Below are positions 7,474 to 16,935 of a stretch of 64,000 bases of DNA, in pieces; within the stretch, counting starts at the first letter, position 1, and the number at the start of each line of letters is the position of its first letter. Made by a program: the position numbers and the translations under genes. The notes below the pieces were generated by a model. That model saw only the letters and a list, made by a program, of their open reading frames with translations. It did no database searches and had not been told where the DNA came from. The DNA comes from Mediterraneibacter hominis (GTDB lineage: Bacteria > Bacillota > Clostridia > Lachnospirales > Lachnospiraceae). The DNA is taken from NCBI RefSeq assembly GCF_014287475.1, contig NZ_JACOPF010000001.1, positions 186,001-250,000 of the forward strand. Direction: 5' to 3'.

Positions 7474-9276
7474 ATGAAACAAGAAAAAAAGAGCGATATG
7501 TCTGTTCTGCTAAGTTATGCAGGCAGCCGTAGAGGCCTGACCTTTCTAGGGCTGGCTTTATCCGCAGTATCCATGCTTCTTAGTATGGCGCCCTACATCT
7601 GTATTTGGCTGGTGGCCAGGGATCTGATCGCCGTAGCACCGGAATGGACACAGGCGCAGAACGTTTCCGAGTATGGATGGATAGCCTTTGCTTTTGCAGT
7701 AGGCGGCATTATCCTGTATTTTGCAGGCTTGATGTGTACACATCTGGCAGCTTTCCGTACAGCTTCTAACATCCGTAAGCAGGGGGTTGCACATGTAATG
7801 AAAGCTCCCCTGGGCTTCTTTGATTCTAATGCTTCAGGCTTGATCCGCGGGCGGTTGGATGCGGCGGCAGCCGACACCGAAACCTTGCTTGCCCACAATC
7901 TGGCGGATATTGTAGGTACCATTGTGTTGTTTGTGGCCATGCTGGTGATGATGTTTGTTTTTGACTGGCGGATGGGAGCCGCCTGCCTTTTGGCGGCGGT
8001 GATTTCGGTCATTGCGATGTTTTCCATGATGGGTGGAAAAAACACCAAGCTGATGGCGGAATATCAGGCAGCCCAAGACCGTATGACCAAGGCTGGAACG
8101 GAGTACGTACGAGGGATTCCCGTAGTGAAAATCTTTCAGCAGACAGTTTACTCGTTCAAAGCATTTCAAGAAGCTATCGAAGATTACAGCAATAAAGCTG
8201 AACATTATCAGGCGGATGTGTGCAGGGTTCCTCAGTCTATTAACTTAACCTTTACCGAAGGCGCTTTTGTGTTTCTGGTACCGGTAGCCCTGTTCCTTGC
8301 GCCGGGTGCAGTGACAGACGGTAATTTTGTCGCATTTGCCACTGACTTTGTTTTTTATGCAGTGTTTTCAGCCATCATTTCTACAGCGCTTGCAAAAATT
8401 ATGTTCGCTTCCTCCGGTATGATGCTGGCTGGTACAGCTTTGGGGCGGATCAATCAGGTGATGGAAGCCCCCACTCTGAAAACGCCTGGTAATCCACAGA
8501 TACCACACAGCAATAAAGTGGAATTTAAGGATGTGAGCTTTACCTATAACGGAGCTAAAAATCCCGCGCTCTCTCACGTTTCGTTTACAGCCCGGCCGGG
8601 ACAGACCGTAGCATTGGTAGGACCCTCCGGAGGCGGTAAGACAACAGCAGCCAGTTTGATCCCGCGATTCTGGGATGTGACCGCAGGAGCTGTGGAAGTT
8701 GGAGAGGTAAATGTTACGCAGATCGATCCACATGTTCTTATGGAGCAGGTAGCCTTTGTATTCCAGAATAACCGCCTGTTCAAAGCGTCTATTCTGGAAA
8801 ATGTTCGAGCCGCGCGTCCAGAAGCGACAAGGGAACAGGTGATGGAGGCGTTGATGGCTGCCCAGTGCGGAGATATTCTTGATAAGCTGCCGGATGGACC
8901 TGATACACAGATCGGAACCGAAGGAACATATCTTTCCGGCGGTGAACAGCAGCGTATCGCATTGGCCAGAGCTATTTTGAAGGATGCTCCCATTGTGGTT
9001 TTGGATGAGGCGACCGCCTTTGCCGATCCGGAGAATGAAGTGTTAATCCAAAAAGCTTTTGCCACTCTGACAAAGGGACGCACTGTTATTATGATCGCTC
9101 ACCGTCTTTCTACTGTTGTCAGCGCAGATAAGATCATCGTCCTGGAGGAAGGGCGTGTTGCTGAGGAGGGTACTCATGAGGAGTTGATTGGCGCCAAAGG
9201 CGTGTATGCGCGGATGTGGACTGACTATAACAAGGCGGTTCAATGGAAAATCACCAGTGAAAAGGAGGAAGAGTAG
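7474..9276 (+). CDS. ABC exporter half-transporter, permease plus ATPase, subunit 1
   Basis: This 600-residue protein has an N-terminal six-helix exporter domain (about residues 15-320) and a C-terminal ATPase with Walker A GPSGGGKTT (383-391), a Q-loop in VFQNNRLF, signature LSGGE (487-491) and Walker B with Asp511/Glu512. Its D-loop reads AFADPENE, a variant characteristic of one partner of YbtP/IrtA-like heterodimers. The ATG at 7474 is chosen over the upstream in-frame ATG at 7447 because AAAGGAGG lies seven bases before it. The partner gene starts directly after its stop codon. Likely an exporter of drugs, peptides or metal-ligand complexes; direction and substrate are unknown. Confidence 0.93.
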   Translation: MKQEKKSDMSVLLSYAGSRRGLTFLGLALSAVSMLLSMAPYICIWLVARDLIAVAPEWTQAQNVSEYGWIAFAFAVGGIILYFAGLMCTHLAAFRTASNIRKQGVAHVMKAPLGFFDSNASGLIRGRLDAAAADTETLLAHNLADIVGTIVLFVAMLVMMFVFDWRMGAACLLAAVISVIAMFSMMGGKNTKLMAEYQAAQDRMTKAGTEYVRGIPVVKIFQQTVYSFKAFQEAIEDYSNKAEHYQADVCRVPQSINLTFTEGAFVFLVPVALFLAPGAVTDGNFVAFATDFVFYAVFSAIISTALAKIMFASSGMMLAGTALGRINQVMEAPTLKTPGNPQIPHSNKVEFKDVSFTYNGAKNPALSHVSFTARPGQTVALVGPSGGGKTTAASLIPRFWDVTAGAVEVGEVNVTQIDPHVLMEQVAFVFQNNRLFKASILENVRAARPEATREQVMEALMAAQCGDILDKLPDGPDTQIGTEGTYLSGGEQQRIALARAILKDAPIVVLDEATAFADPENEVLIQKAFATLTKGRTVIMIAHRLSTVVSADKIIVLEEGRVAEEGTHEELIGAKGVYARMWTDYNKAVQWKITSEKEEE

Positions 9277-11019
9277 ATGTTTGGAGAGAAATTTCAGCGA
9301 AAATATGCCCTGACGGATCAGGGGGTTCGGAATACAAAAAAAGGTACGTTCTGGACAGTTATTGTCAATCTGATCGTTATGGGCGGCGTCAGTATCCTGT
9401 ATCTGGTGATGTCCGGATTCGTGGGAACTCTGACAGCAGGAAAGGAACTAACCGGTACAGCGATTATTATCGGACTGCTGGTTCTTTTTGTCCTCCTGTC
9501 CTTCGTGACGCATTTGCAGCAATATAGGGCTACCTATGGACTGGTATATAATGAGGTTAAAACTACACGCCTTAGTTTGGCAGAACGGCTTCGTAAGCTG
9601 CCACTGGGATATTTTGGAAAACGAGATCTGGCAGACCTGACCGAGACAATCATGGGGGATGTCAACCGGATGGAGCATGTCTGGTCTCATGTACTGGGAT
9701 ATCTGTATGGGGCTTACATCTCTACAGCAATTATTGCTGTGTGCCTGCTTGTTTACAACTGGAGACTGGCTCTTGCATGCCTATGGGGTGTACCGGTGGC
9801 TTTTGGTCTGTTGTTCGGCAGCCGTAAGATAGCTGCCCGCAGTGCGGAACGGACGAAAAAGGCTGCTGTCCGGGTATCCGACGGTATTCAGGAAGCATTG
9901 GAAAATGTCAGGGAGATTCGTGCCACGAATCAGGAGGAACGGTTTTTGAACGGACTGAATCAAAAAATCGACGAACATGAACGAGTTACAATTCAGGGGG
10001 AATTGGGAACCGGCCTTTTTGTCAATGCTGCCAGCGTTATTATGCGTCTTGGTGTGGCAACAACCATTCTTGCAGGTGCTAATTTGATTCTGTCTGGCAG
10101 TATTGATTTCATGCTTTTGTTCTTGTTTTTGCTTGTCATTACTCGTGTTTATGCTCCCTTCGACCAGAGTCTGGCGCTCATTGCAGAAATGTTTGTCTCC
10201 CAGGTATCTGCTGACCGTATGAATGAGATTTATGACACACCTACAGCAGAGGGGGCGGAAAAATTTGAGCCAGAGGGACATGATATTGTCTTTGAGCATG
10301 TGAACTTTTCCTATGATGAGAAAGAAGTTTTGCATGATGTGAGCTTTACTGCAAAAGAAGGGGAAGTGACGGCGCTGGTAGGGCCATCCGGATCAGGCAA
10401 AAGTACCTGTGCCCGCCTCGCCGCAAGGCTGTGGGATATTTCCAAAGGTACGATTCGGGTAGGAGGTGTGGATATTTCTACCGTAGACCCAGAGGCACTG
10501 CTGCGAGATTATTCAATGGTATTTCAAGATGTGGTTTTATTCGATGATACAGTGATGGAGAACATTCGTCTTGGCAAACGAAACGCAACGGACGAAGAAG
10601 TGCGGGCCGCGGCCAAAGCCGCAAACTGCGATGAATTTGTGAAACGTCTGCCGCAGGGATATGACACACCTATTGGAGAGAACGGAGCAAAGCTCTCCGG
10701 AGGTGAACGGCAGCGCATCTCTATCGCCCGAGCCTTACTGAAGGATGCGCCGATTGTTCTCCTTGACGAAGCGACGGCCAGCCTGGATGTAGAAAATGAA
10801 ACGAAGGTGCAAGGGGCACTCTCCCGCCTGCTAGAAGGAAAGACCGTACTTGTTATTGCTCACCGAATGCGTACGGTGGAAGTAGCCGATAAAATCGTTG
10901 TGTTGGCGGACGGCCAAGTGGCGGAAGAAGGCTCTCCGGCAGATTTGATGAGAAAGAACGGCCTTTACTGCCGTATGGTGGAACTGCAGCGGCAAAGCTC
11001 CGGATGGCGGTTAAATTAA
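9277..11019 (+). CDS. ABC exporter half-transporter, permease plus ATPase, subunit 2
   Basis: The 580-residue partner of the preceding gene starts one base after its stop. It has a six-helix exporter domain, then an ATPase with Walker A GPSGSGKST (from 369), Q-loop VFQDVVLF, signature LSGGERQR (from 473), Walker B with Asp497/Glu498 and a standard SLDVEN D-loop. Both subunits keep catalytic glutamates, so by sequence neither ATP site is obviously dead. GGAGGAA within the end of the upstream gene serves as ribosome binding site. Base composition is noticeably more GC-rich than the downstream helicase region. Confidence 0.93.
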   Translation: MFGEKFQRKYALTDQGVRNTKKGTFWTVIVNLIVMGGVSILYLVMSGFVGTLTAGKELTGTAIIIGLLVLFVLLSFVTHLQQYRATYGLVYNEVKTTRLSLAERLRKLPLGYFGKRDLADLTETIMGDVNRMEHVWSHVLGYLYGAYISTAIIAVCLLVYNWRLALACLWGVPVAFGLLFGSRKIAARSAERTKKAAVRVSDGIQEALENVREIRATNQEERFLNGLNQKIDEHERVTIQGELGTGLFVNAASVIMRLGVATTILAGANLILSGSIDFMLLFLFLLVITRVYAPFDQSLALIAEMFVSQVSADRMNEIYDTPTAEGAEKFEPEGHDIVFEHVNFSYDEKEVLHDVSFTAKEGEVTALVGPSGSGKSTCARLAARLWDISKGTIRVGGVDISTVDPEALLRDYSMVFQDVVLFDDTVMENIRLGKRNATDEEVRAAAKAANCDEFVKRLPQGYDTPIGENGAKLSGGERQRISIARALLKDAPIVLLDEATASLDVENETKVQGALSRLLEGKTVLVIAHRMRTVEVADKIVVLADGQVAEEGSPADLMRKNGLYCRMVELQRQSSGWRLN

Positions 11020-11056
11020 GTAATCCAGCTTAGAAAGTCTTTAAAAGCTCTTTTAT

Positions 11057-11170
11057 CCTCTCTTTACAAGGCAGACGATTGAGGCGTACTGGACGTACGC
11101 CGATTGAGGATAACACCGCAAATCACGAAAATATCATGGATTGAGGCGTGTGTGTCCTTGTAAAGAGAGG
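11057..11170. repeat. Long inverted-repeat element with inner hairpin (unidentified structured or repeat element)
   Basis: A perfect 15-bp inverted repeat, CCTCTCTTTACAAGG (11057-11071) and its complement (11156-11170), bounds an 84-base interior. Inside are a second hairpin GGCGTAC/GTACGCC (11083-11101) and three copies of GATTGAGG (near 11078, 11102 and 11139). No reading frame fits. It could be a small structured RNA, a dispersed palindromic repeat, or a short non-autonomous mobile element; I do not recognise the family. Confidence 0.5.
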
Positions 11171-11188
11171 GCAGACTATCAGCATAGG

Positions 11189-11266
11189 CAGTAAATGCAA
11201 GTTTAGATAAAGACAGGTACTATGAAAGAAAATTCTTTGATAATACCTGTCTTTTTGCATTTACTG
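11189..11266 (+). terminator. Two-tier hairpin terminator
   Basis: An inner stem AAAGACAGGTA (11209-11219) pairs with TACCTGTCTTT (11244-11254) and is followed by T residues. An outer stem CAGTAAATGCA (11189-11199) pairs with TGCATTTACTG (11256-11266). The inner hairpin plus T run fits an intrinsic terminator for the exporter operon. Confidence 0.6.
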
Positions 11267-11727
11267 TTTGAAATTGCGATAAAGAATGAATTACAAAAAG
11301 AGATATATAATACACATAAAAATACTTACTTTGTGAAAGTGGATAATATAGAATAAATAAGTTGAGTCTCAATAAATGCGAATAGAATGTTTGTTCGGTA
11401 TATCTGGGCAAATGTGAAATGTTGTGCTATACTAAACTGGTAAATATAAGCAAATGTCATGGATAGACATATAGTTGGTGATAATAATTTAGATGTCGCT
11501 ATAGGCCTATTGGGGGATATTTAAAAGAAATACGTAAGGAAGCATAGTATAGAAATATGCATGTCTTTAGTTATATGCTCGAAAATATAACATTTAATAA
11601 AATTATATATGATTTTGTAAGAATCTGGCGGAATGCAGGTAGTCGTATATTTTTGATTTAAAGCAAAGAATTATAAATTATTTGTAGAAAAAATCTAATT
11701 TTGAGGTGATTTCGGATATAGATAGGC
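11267..11727. other. Gene-free AT-rich spacer before the helicase gene
   Basis: About 460 bases hold no reading frame with a plausible start and ribosome binding site on either strand. A TATACT hexamer near 11431 lacks a good -35. I see no clear riboswitch or tRNA. It presumably contains the promoter of the large helicase gene. Confidence 0.5.
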
Positions 11728-11738
11728 AGGAGGGAGAA

Positions 11739-14700
11739 ATGAATAAACGAGAGTTTGCTTCAATGATTGTGAAATACTGGTATCTTATAGAATTTTTGGA
11801 ACAGCCTGATTTCCCTATGCAGAGCAGAGAGGGGAAAGCGCTTTGTTTAAAAGCAGCAAAAGAAGAGACGTGTGTTAAGCAGATTACATTGTATGATAAT
11901 CTATCTGTCCAGGAGAAGTCTGGCGAAATAATGATTTTTGAGGAACCTTGTATGGCATTGCAAAATGATGCGAACATATATCCATCCCATAAGATTTTGT
12001 CGGATGAGATTCACATATGTCTGGGGAAGTTAGAAAGGCATATTTTTTCGGATTGTTTGCAGCAGATTTTCTGTGAAGATCTGGAATTACCGGAGAAAAA
12101 TCATGGGAAAATATGTTTGATTGGGTTAAAATGTGATGAACAAGGAAAGTACATTCCAGACAGTTTTACAATCTCTCCCTTGTTATGGGGAATCTGCAGG
12201 CTTTTGGCTCATACTGGGGAGTTGACAAAAGCAAATATGGCTGAATTTTTGTCGATTGCAGAATATGAGTCAGATGTTTGGCTTTTAGGCGAAAGGCTGG
12301 TGGAATTAGAGGACGGAAAGCGAGCTGGAAAGCCGTTAACCCGAGAACTCTTAAATTCGATCATGGATGAAGTAGAAAAAGAGTATTTAGTAAAACTGAT
12401 TCCAAAAGAAAAGAAGATGAATCGAGAGGGAGCAGTTATTTATCGAAGATATCGGTCAGAAGCAGATAAATTGCAGGATATGGACGTTTTTCACTACAGT
12501 GATCTAGCGAATAGTTTTTTTGCAAAAGACCTTCAAATGGTAGAAAAAGCAATTGATAGAGAAACATTTGGCAATATTCCCATGGAAAGGGAGATATTGG
12601 ATTACATAACCGGATTGTATGCGGAAGAAATGCCTGGATTACATTGGTTAGATTTTGATAAGCGTATTGACGTGCGTAATAATATTAAGAAAAACGGAAA
12701 GGACCTGGTAGATTTCTTTCATCACTATTTAGATGTTAAAAAGGCTCCTCTTGGAAAGTGGCCGTCTAAATTTATGCCTTGTCTGATGCAGCAGCTGGCA
12801 GTGAATTTGAGTTGGAAACCGTCTTCAGAGAATCCACCCGTTTTTTCTGTTAATGGACCGCCTGGTACAGGGAAAACTACTTTACTAAAAGAAATCATAG
12901 CAGGAAATATAGTGGAAAGGGCAAGTCTGCTTATAAAGTATAAGGATCCTGATGATGCATTTGTCTTGCAACATTTTCAAGATGGTGATAAACGGAAGAG
13001 AGGATACTCGGATTATTGTTGGGGATATTATGATTTTCAAGATAAAAAATTGAAAAATTACGGAATGTTGGTAGCTTCCTGTAATAATGCTGCTGTGGAG
13101 AATATCACGAAGGAATTGCCGGACGGGGTAGCCTTGCTAAAAGGAATTAGCCCGAAAAAGAACGTGGAAGAATCCGTCAGAGAAGGACTCTTAGAAGTAA
13201 AGGATTTATTTGAGATAGATAAAGCAGGACAGGAACCCTATTCTGTTTGGAATCAACAAACAGGGAGGAGTGAAATTCGGAAATATCCAGATATATATTT
13301 TACAAAATTGGCAAATGATCTGGCAAAACGAAGAGATGGGGAATGGAACTGCTGGGGGCTTATTTCTGCACCATTTGGAAAAACCAGTAACTTGAAACAA
13401 TATATCAATTCTGTTTTAAAACCATATATAGGAAGTTTTGGCTCCAACGAGGTTATTTTGCGGCGAAAAGAAGAGTATGCCGATGCAGTGCAGCGGTTTA
13501 AAAACCAGTATCAAAAAGTCAAGAGAATGGAACAGAAGCTTCAAAAGCTCAGTAGTTCTAGAGAATATTTTATGAGGCATCAGGAAAAGTACATAAATGA
13601 AATACAAAAGGCAGAGGAGAGACAGGCTCAAGAAATCCAAAATAAAACAAAAATACAGAAGAGTATACAGGAGTTAGAACAGAAAATAGAAATAGCAGAA
13701 TCGGTATTGAAAAATTATCAGTTGGAATTAAGAGATCAACAAAAATACAAATTACAACAGGATAAAGCAAGGCAAGAGGCCGGAAATCATATTCAGAATA
13801 TACGTCAGAAAATTATGGGATTAGAGAATAGCCGTCGCTTTCTGGATATTGTTCTCGAAATTTTCCGTCGCCCAACGATGTTATCCCGTACTATTCAGGA
13901 GCAGTATCAAGTATTAGAAAAAGCAGAACAGGTTCTTTGTGCAGAGGAAACAAAGGTCAGACAGATGCAGCAAAAATTAGAAGAGAACAATCGGCGGTAT
14001 AAGGAACAGAAAGGTGTAATGATAGGTTTCGGAAAGGAGAGAAAACAACTTTTTGAAGAACAGCAAACTTGTCTGCGTAGTATAAGTCAACTGGGCGAAC
14101 AGATCGAAAATTGCAGAAAGAAAATATTAAAGTTTTCAGATACTTATTTGAATCAGCTAAAGGAAGCTTCAGCACAGGAGGGAGCTTCATCCATGACAGT
14201 CCTAAACGAAGAGTTTTTCAAGCAGTATGATAGTAATGATAATGAAAAATCTACTGCAGCACAGGTTTCTAATCCATGGTATACAGAAGTTTACAATCGG
14301 GAAAGAGAAAAATTATTTTATGAGGCGTTACAACTTCATAAAGCATTTTTATTAGGCTCTAAATCTTGTTTGTGGAATTTTAAAAATTTATTATTACTAT
14401 GGAAAGAACCTAGAAGTGATGATGATAAAAAAGTGGTAGCTTTTTCAAAGCGTGACAGAGAAAATGCATTTGGTGCATTGTTAAATACTGTGTTTTTGTT
14501 GACGCCTGTGTTATCCACTACATTTGCGTCAGCAGGAACTATGTTGTCACCGATTCGAAAAATGGGAGAAATCGGATGTTTGATTATTGATGAGGCGGGA
14601 CAAGCTGCTCCACAGATGGCGTTAGGTTCTCTTTTCCGATGCCGCCGTGCAATTATAGTTGGCGATCCTAAGCAGGTGGAACCAGTTGTAACAGATGAAT

Positions 14701-16160
14701 TGGATTTGATTAAACAAGTGATACAAAATGAATATACAGGACATTACCAAGCGAAAAATCTTTCTGTTCAGGGATTTGCAGATCGATTGAATATGGTGGG
14801 TACAACCTATATTGAGCAGGAAAAGAATCTCTGGGTGGGATGTCCGTTAGTGGTGCATCGACGTTGTATCAGCCCTATGTTTGAGATATCAAACTCCTTA
14901 TCTTATAATTATATAATGAAGCAGCAGACTATTCCACCAAATCCTGAAAAGGAGGCTTCTTTCTGCAGAGAAAGTTCTGGCTGGATTAATGTCAGCGGGA
15001 GTGAAAAAAGTAATTCAGGTAAGAACCATTTTGTGGAGGCGCAAGGAAAAAAAGCATGGGAGCTTATCCAAAAAGCCTTTCAATTGACAGAAGAAATGCC
15101 AAGTCTTTTTGTAATCACTCCATTTACTACTGTACGGGATAGCATGAAAAAGCTGCTTCGTTCCCAAAGAGAGTATAGCGAGGATAAACGTATGGCAGAG
15201 TGGGTAGAGACGTGTATTGGAACTGTACATACATTTCAGGGGAAAGAAGCGGATCAGGTAATTTTTTTGCTTGGATGTGATAAAAATGCATTATCCGCAG
15301 TTAGGTGGGTAAATACCAATATTGTGAACGTGGCAGTGACCAGGGCCAAATACCGTTTGTATGTGATCGGTGATTATACGGTGTGGCAGTATTCGGATTT
15401 ATTCCGGAAAGTAAAGGGAATTCTGGACAGCCATGCTCTGCGAACCTTGCAAAAGGCAGCGGATGTTCCTGAAACAGTACAAAGCAAAAAACAAATAGAG
15501 CGATTGATGAAAGAAGTACCGGGTGCGGATTCTCTGACAATGGACGGAAAATTGGAAGACAGCCTTGTGATGCCTTTTTTTCAGGAAATAGATAATATAT
15601 GGAAAAATCATACTGTTACACCAGAACAGCTGAAAGTATTTGGACTTACTGAAGAAGAAATGGAGAAACTTCCCTCAATGATTCGGCAAAGGCTTGTCAG
15701 CAGTATTTTACTTCATGAATTTTTTGATGTAATGAGAGAACAATATTGTGTAGAAGAAATGGATGCTTCTTGTGTAGGTATTTTATTTTGCAAGACGATG
15801 GAATCTATGTTAAAAGAGATGCTTCTGGATAAATTAAAAAATTTATTTCCGGAGGAAAAGATATATAAGGAAAAATTATGTAATTTACGAGAAGAGAGGG
15901 TAACAACAGGTACATTTACCTATATATTAGAGCAAGAAAAAATACGTTCTTATCTGGCGGGGCGCAGAGTTTTGCTATCAGGGGAAGTTTGTGATGAACA
16001 ATGGTGGATGATATATGCTGAGGGGTTAGAAGAATTTCGTAAACTGCGTAATATCTGTTGTCATTCTGAGCCATTAGGGTGGGAGCAAGAGAAAAAATTA
16101 ATACAAATCCTTTTTGAACGGCAAGAATTTATGAAAACCATGGTAGGGGATTCCTTATAA
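11739..16160 (+). CDS. Large SF1 (UPF1/Dna2-like) helicase with coiled-coil insertion and C-terminal HEPN-like domain
   Basis: This 1473-residue protein starts at the ATG at 11739, five bases after AGGAGG; an in-frame GTG at 11706 is less supported. After an unrecognised N-terminal region, Walker A GPPGTGKTT occurs at 373-381, a long glutamine/lysine/glutamate-rich coiled coil at about 580-800 interrupts the helicase core, and Walker B DEAG at 951-954 is followed by GDPKQ, VHTFQGKEADQV and VAVTRAKYRLYVIGD, the late SF1 motifs. The last 200 residues are helical and contain RNICCH (Arg1437 to His1442), matching the Rx4-6H motif of HEPN ribonucleases with a polar residue after Arg. The gene stands alone between terminators. 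Nucleic-acid-dependent ATPase activity is secure; a toxin-like RNase and a defence role are inferences. Confidence 0.8.
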   Translation: MNKREFASMIVKYWYLIEFLEQPDFPMQSREGKALCLKAAKEETCVKQITLYDNLSVQEKSGEIMIFEEPCMALQNDANIYPSHKILSDEIHICLGKLERHIFSDCLQQIFCEDLELPEKNHGKICLIGLKCDEQGKYIPDSFTISPLLWGICRLLAHTGELTKANMAEFLSIAEYESDVWLLGERLVELEDGKRAGKPLTRELLNSIMDEVEKEYLVKLIPKEKKMNREGAVIYRRYRSEADKLQDMDVFHYSDLANSFFAKDLQMVEKAIDRETFGNIPMEREILDYITGLYAEEMPGLHWLDFDKRIDVRNNIKKNGKDLVDFFHHYLDVKKAPLGKWPSKFMPCLMQQLAVNLSWKPSSENPPVFSVNGPPGTGKTTLLKEIIAGNIVERASLLIKYKDPDDAFVLQHFQDGDKRKRGYSDYCWGYYDFQDKKLKNYGMLVASCNNAAVENITKELPDGVALLKGISPKKNVEESVREGLLEVKDLFEIDKAGQEPYSVWNQQTGRSEIRKYPDIYFTKLANDLAKRRDGEWNCWGLISAPFGKTSNLKQYINSVLKPYIGSFGSNEVILRRKEEYADAVQRFKNQYQKVKRMEQKLQKLSSSREYFMRHQEKYINEIQKAEERQAQEIQNKTKIQKSIQELEQKIEIAESVLKNYQLELRDQQKYKLQQDKARQEAGNHIQNIRQKIMGLENSRRFLDIVLEIFRRPTMLSRTIQEQYQVLEKAEQVLCAEETKVRQMQQKLEENNRRYKEQKGVMIGFGKERKQLFEEQQTCLRSISQLGEQIENCRKKILKFSDTYLNQLKEASAQEGASSMTVLNEEFFKQYDSNDNEKSTAAQVSNPWYTEVYNREREKLFYEALQLHKAFLLGSKSCLWNFKNLLLLWKEPRSDDDKKVVAFSKRDRENAFGALLNTVFLLTPVLSTTFASAGTMLSPIRKMGEIGCLIIDEAGQAAPQMALGSLFRCRRAIIVGDPKQVEPVVTDELDLIKQVIQNEYTGHYQAKNLSVQGFADRLNMVGTTYIEQEKNLWVGCPLVVHRRCISPMFEISNSLSYNYIMKQQTIPPNPEKEASFCRESSGWINVSGSEKSNSGKNHFVEAQGKKAWELIQKAFQLTEEMPSLFVITPFTTVRDSMKKLLRSQREYSEDKRMAEWVETCIGTVHTFQGKEADQVIFLLGCDKNALSAVRWVNTNIVNVAVTRAKYRLYVIGDYTVWQYSDLFRKVKGILDSHALRTLQKAADVPETVQSKKQIERLMKEVPGADSLTMDGKLEDSLVMPFFQEIDNIWKNHTVTPEQLKVFGLTEEEMEKLPSMIRQRLVSSILLHEFFDVMREQYCVEEMDASCVGILFCKTMESMLKEMLLDKLKNLFPEEKIYKEKLCNLREERVTTGTFTYILEQEKIRSYLAGRRVLLSGEVCDEQWWMIYAEGLEEFRKLRNICCHSEPLGWEQEKKLIQILFERQEFMKTMVGDSL

Positions 16161-16350
16161 TTTTTAAACTTTTGTATACAAAAATTTTTCTCAAAATACG
16201 GAATGTTTGCAGGAATGTTTCCGATAGAAGGACAATGAGAAGGAAAGATTGATTATAGATTTTATAAGGAATTGACAGAAAGCGCAGTATACAGAAGAAG
16301 GGAACACTTAAGGGCTGCGAGCAAGGGACGATAAAGTAGCTTGCTATATA

Positions 16351-16386
16351 AACTGGATGATTTCTAAATGAGATCATTCAGTTTTT
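16351..16386 (+). terminator. Probable terminator downstream of the helicase gene
   Basis: AACTGGATGAT (16351-16361) pairs with ATCATTCAGTT (16373-16383) with one G-T wobble, and T residues follow. It lies about 190 bases after the helicase stop. Confidence 0.6.
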
Positions 16387-16452
16387 CTGTCTGTGGATTC
16401 TTAGATCGAATATAAAAGATGTTAGGATATATATGCAGAAATGATGTTTCGG

Positions 16453-16635
16453 ATGAATAAAGTTTCCTTTTTGGTATTAAAGGACTTGACGGGATATGCA
16501 ACGATTGAGGATGTATATGAAAGATATTCTGAACTGACAGAACTGAAATTTTTTCATAATCAGTATATAAATAAAGAATTTCTGCAGGATAAAGTGCGAG
16601 ATGAATCATATGATTTTAGATTGAACAGTGAGTGA
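16453..16635 (+). CDS. Small hypothetical protein, possibly a gene remnant
   Basis: An open frame of 60 residues (MNKVSFLVLKDLTG start) could be a small protein; an in-frame ATG at 16441 gives 64 residues. The composition is protein-like, with a TIEDVYERYSEL helix, but no strong ribosome binding site is seen and I recognise no family. It lies between a terminator and the uvrB promoter in a 775-base stretch otherwise without genes, so it may be the debris of a lost gene. Confidence 0.25.
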   Translation: MNKVSFLVLKDLTGYATIEDVYERYSELTELKFFHNQYINKEFLQDKVRDESYDFRLNSE

Positions 16636-16756
16636 TATATGTAAGGGGAAAGAAATTTTGCTTAATTCTATGGGATAAGGAAATTTAAACTTAGATTTTT
16701 TAACTTTGTGCATGGCTGAATAGTTACGAGAATTTTAATAAAATTTTCTAATAGGA

Positions 16757-16805
16757 TTGACGCATATGACAAGATGGGATAGAATGAAAAAAGAACGTTT
16801 GTTTG
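16757..16805 (+). promoter_or_regulatory. uvrBA promoter with LexA-like (SOS) box
   Basis: TTGACG (16757-16762) and TAGAAT (16780-16785) are 17 bases apart. Just downstream, at the expected transcription start, GAACGTTTGTTT (16793-16804) matches the Gram-positive LexA/DinR box (GAAC-N4-GTTC type) except for the last base. SOS control of uvrBA is known in Firmicutes; here it is inferred from this match. Confidence 0.6.
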
Positions 16806-16868
16806 GAATGAAAATTACCAACTATGCATAATATCAGAATATTTATGTTGTTAGAATATTTGGACAGG

Positions 16869-16917
16869 ATTCGTGTAAACGCATATAAAAGGCGTACAAT
16901 AACGGTATTACACGAAT
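16869..16917 (+). other. Inverted repeat in the uvrB leader
   Basis: ATTCGTGTAA (16869-16878) and TTACACGAAT (16908-16917) form a perfect 10-bp stem, with an inner ACGC/GCGT pairing (16879-16882 and 16892-16895). The structure ends about six bases before the uvrB ribosome binding site. It could affect translation or be a second operator. Confidence 0.4.
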
Positions 16918-16935
16918 AATACAGGAGAATCGGAT

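Noticed and set aside
9781..10335. 184-codon minus-strand frame inside the second ABC exporter gene
   Set aside because: Opposite a well-supported ATPase gene; amino acid composition is not protein-like and no start signal is seen.
11706..11738. GTG start adding 11 residues to the helicase
   Set aside because: The ATG at 11739 has a strong AGGAGG at ideal spacing, while the GTG has none.
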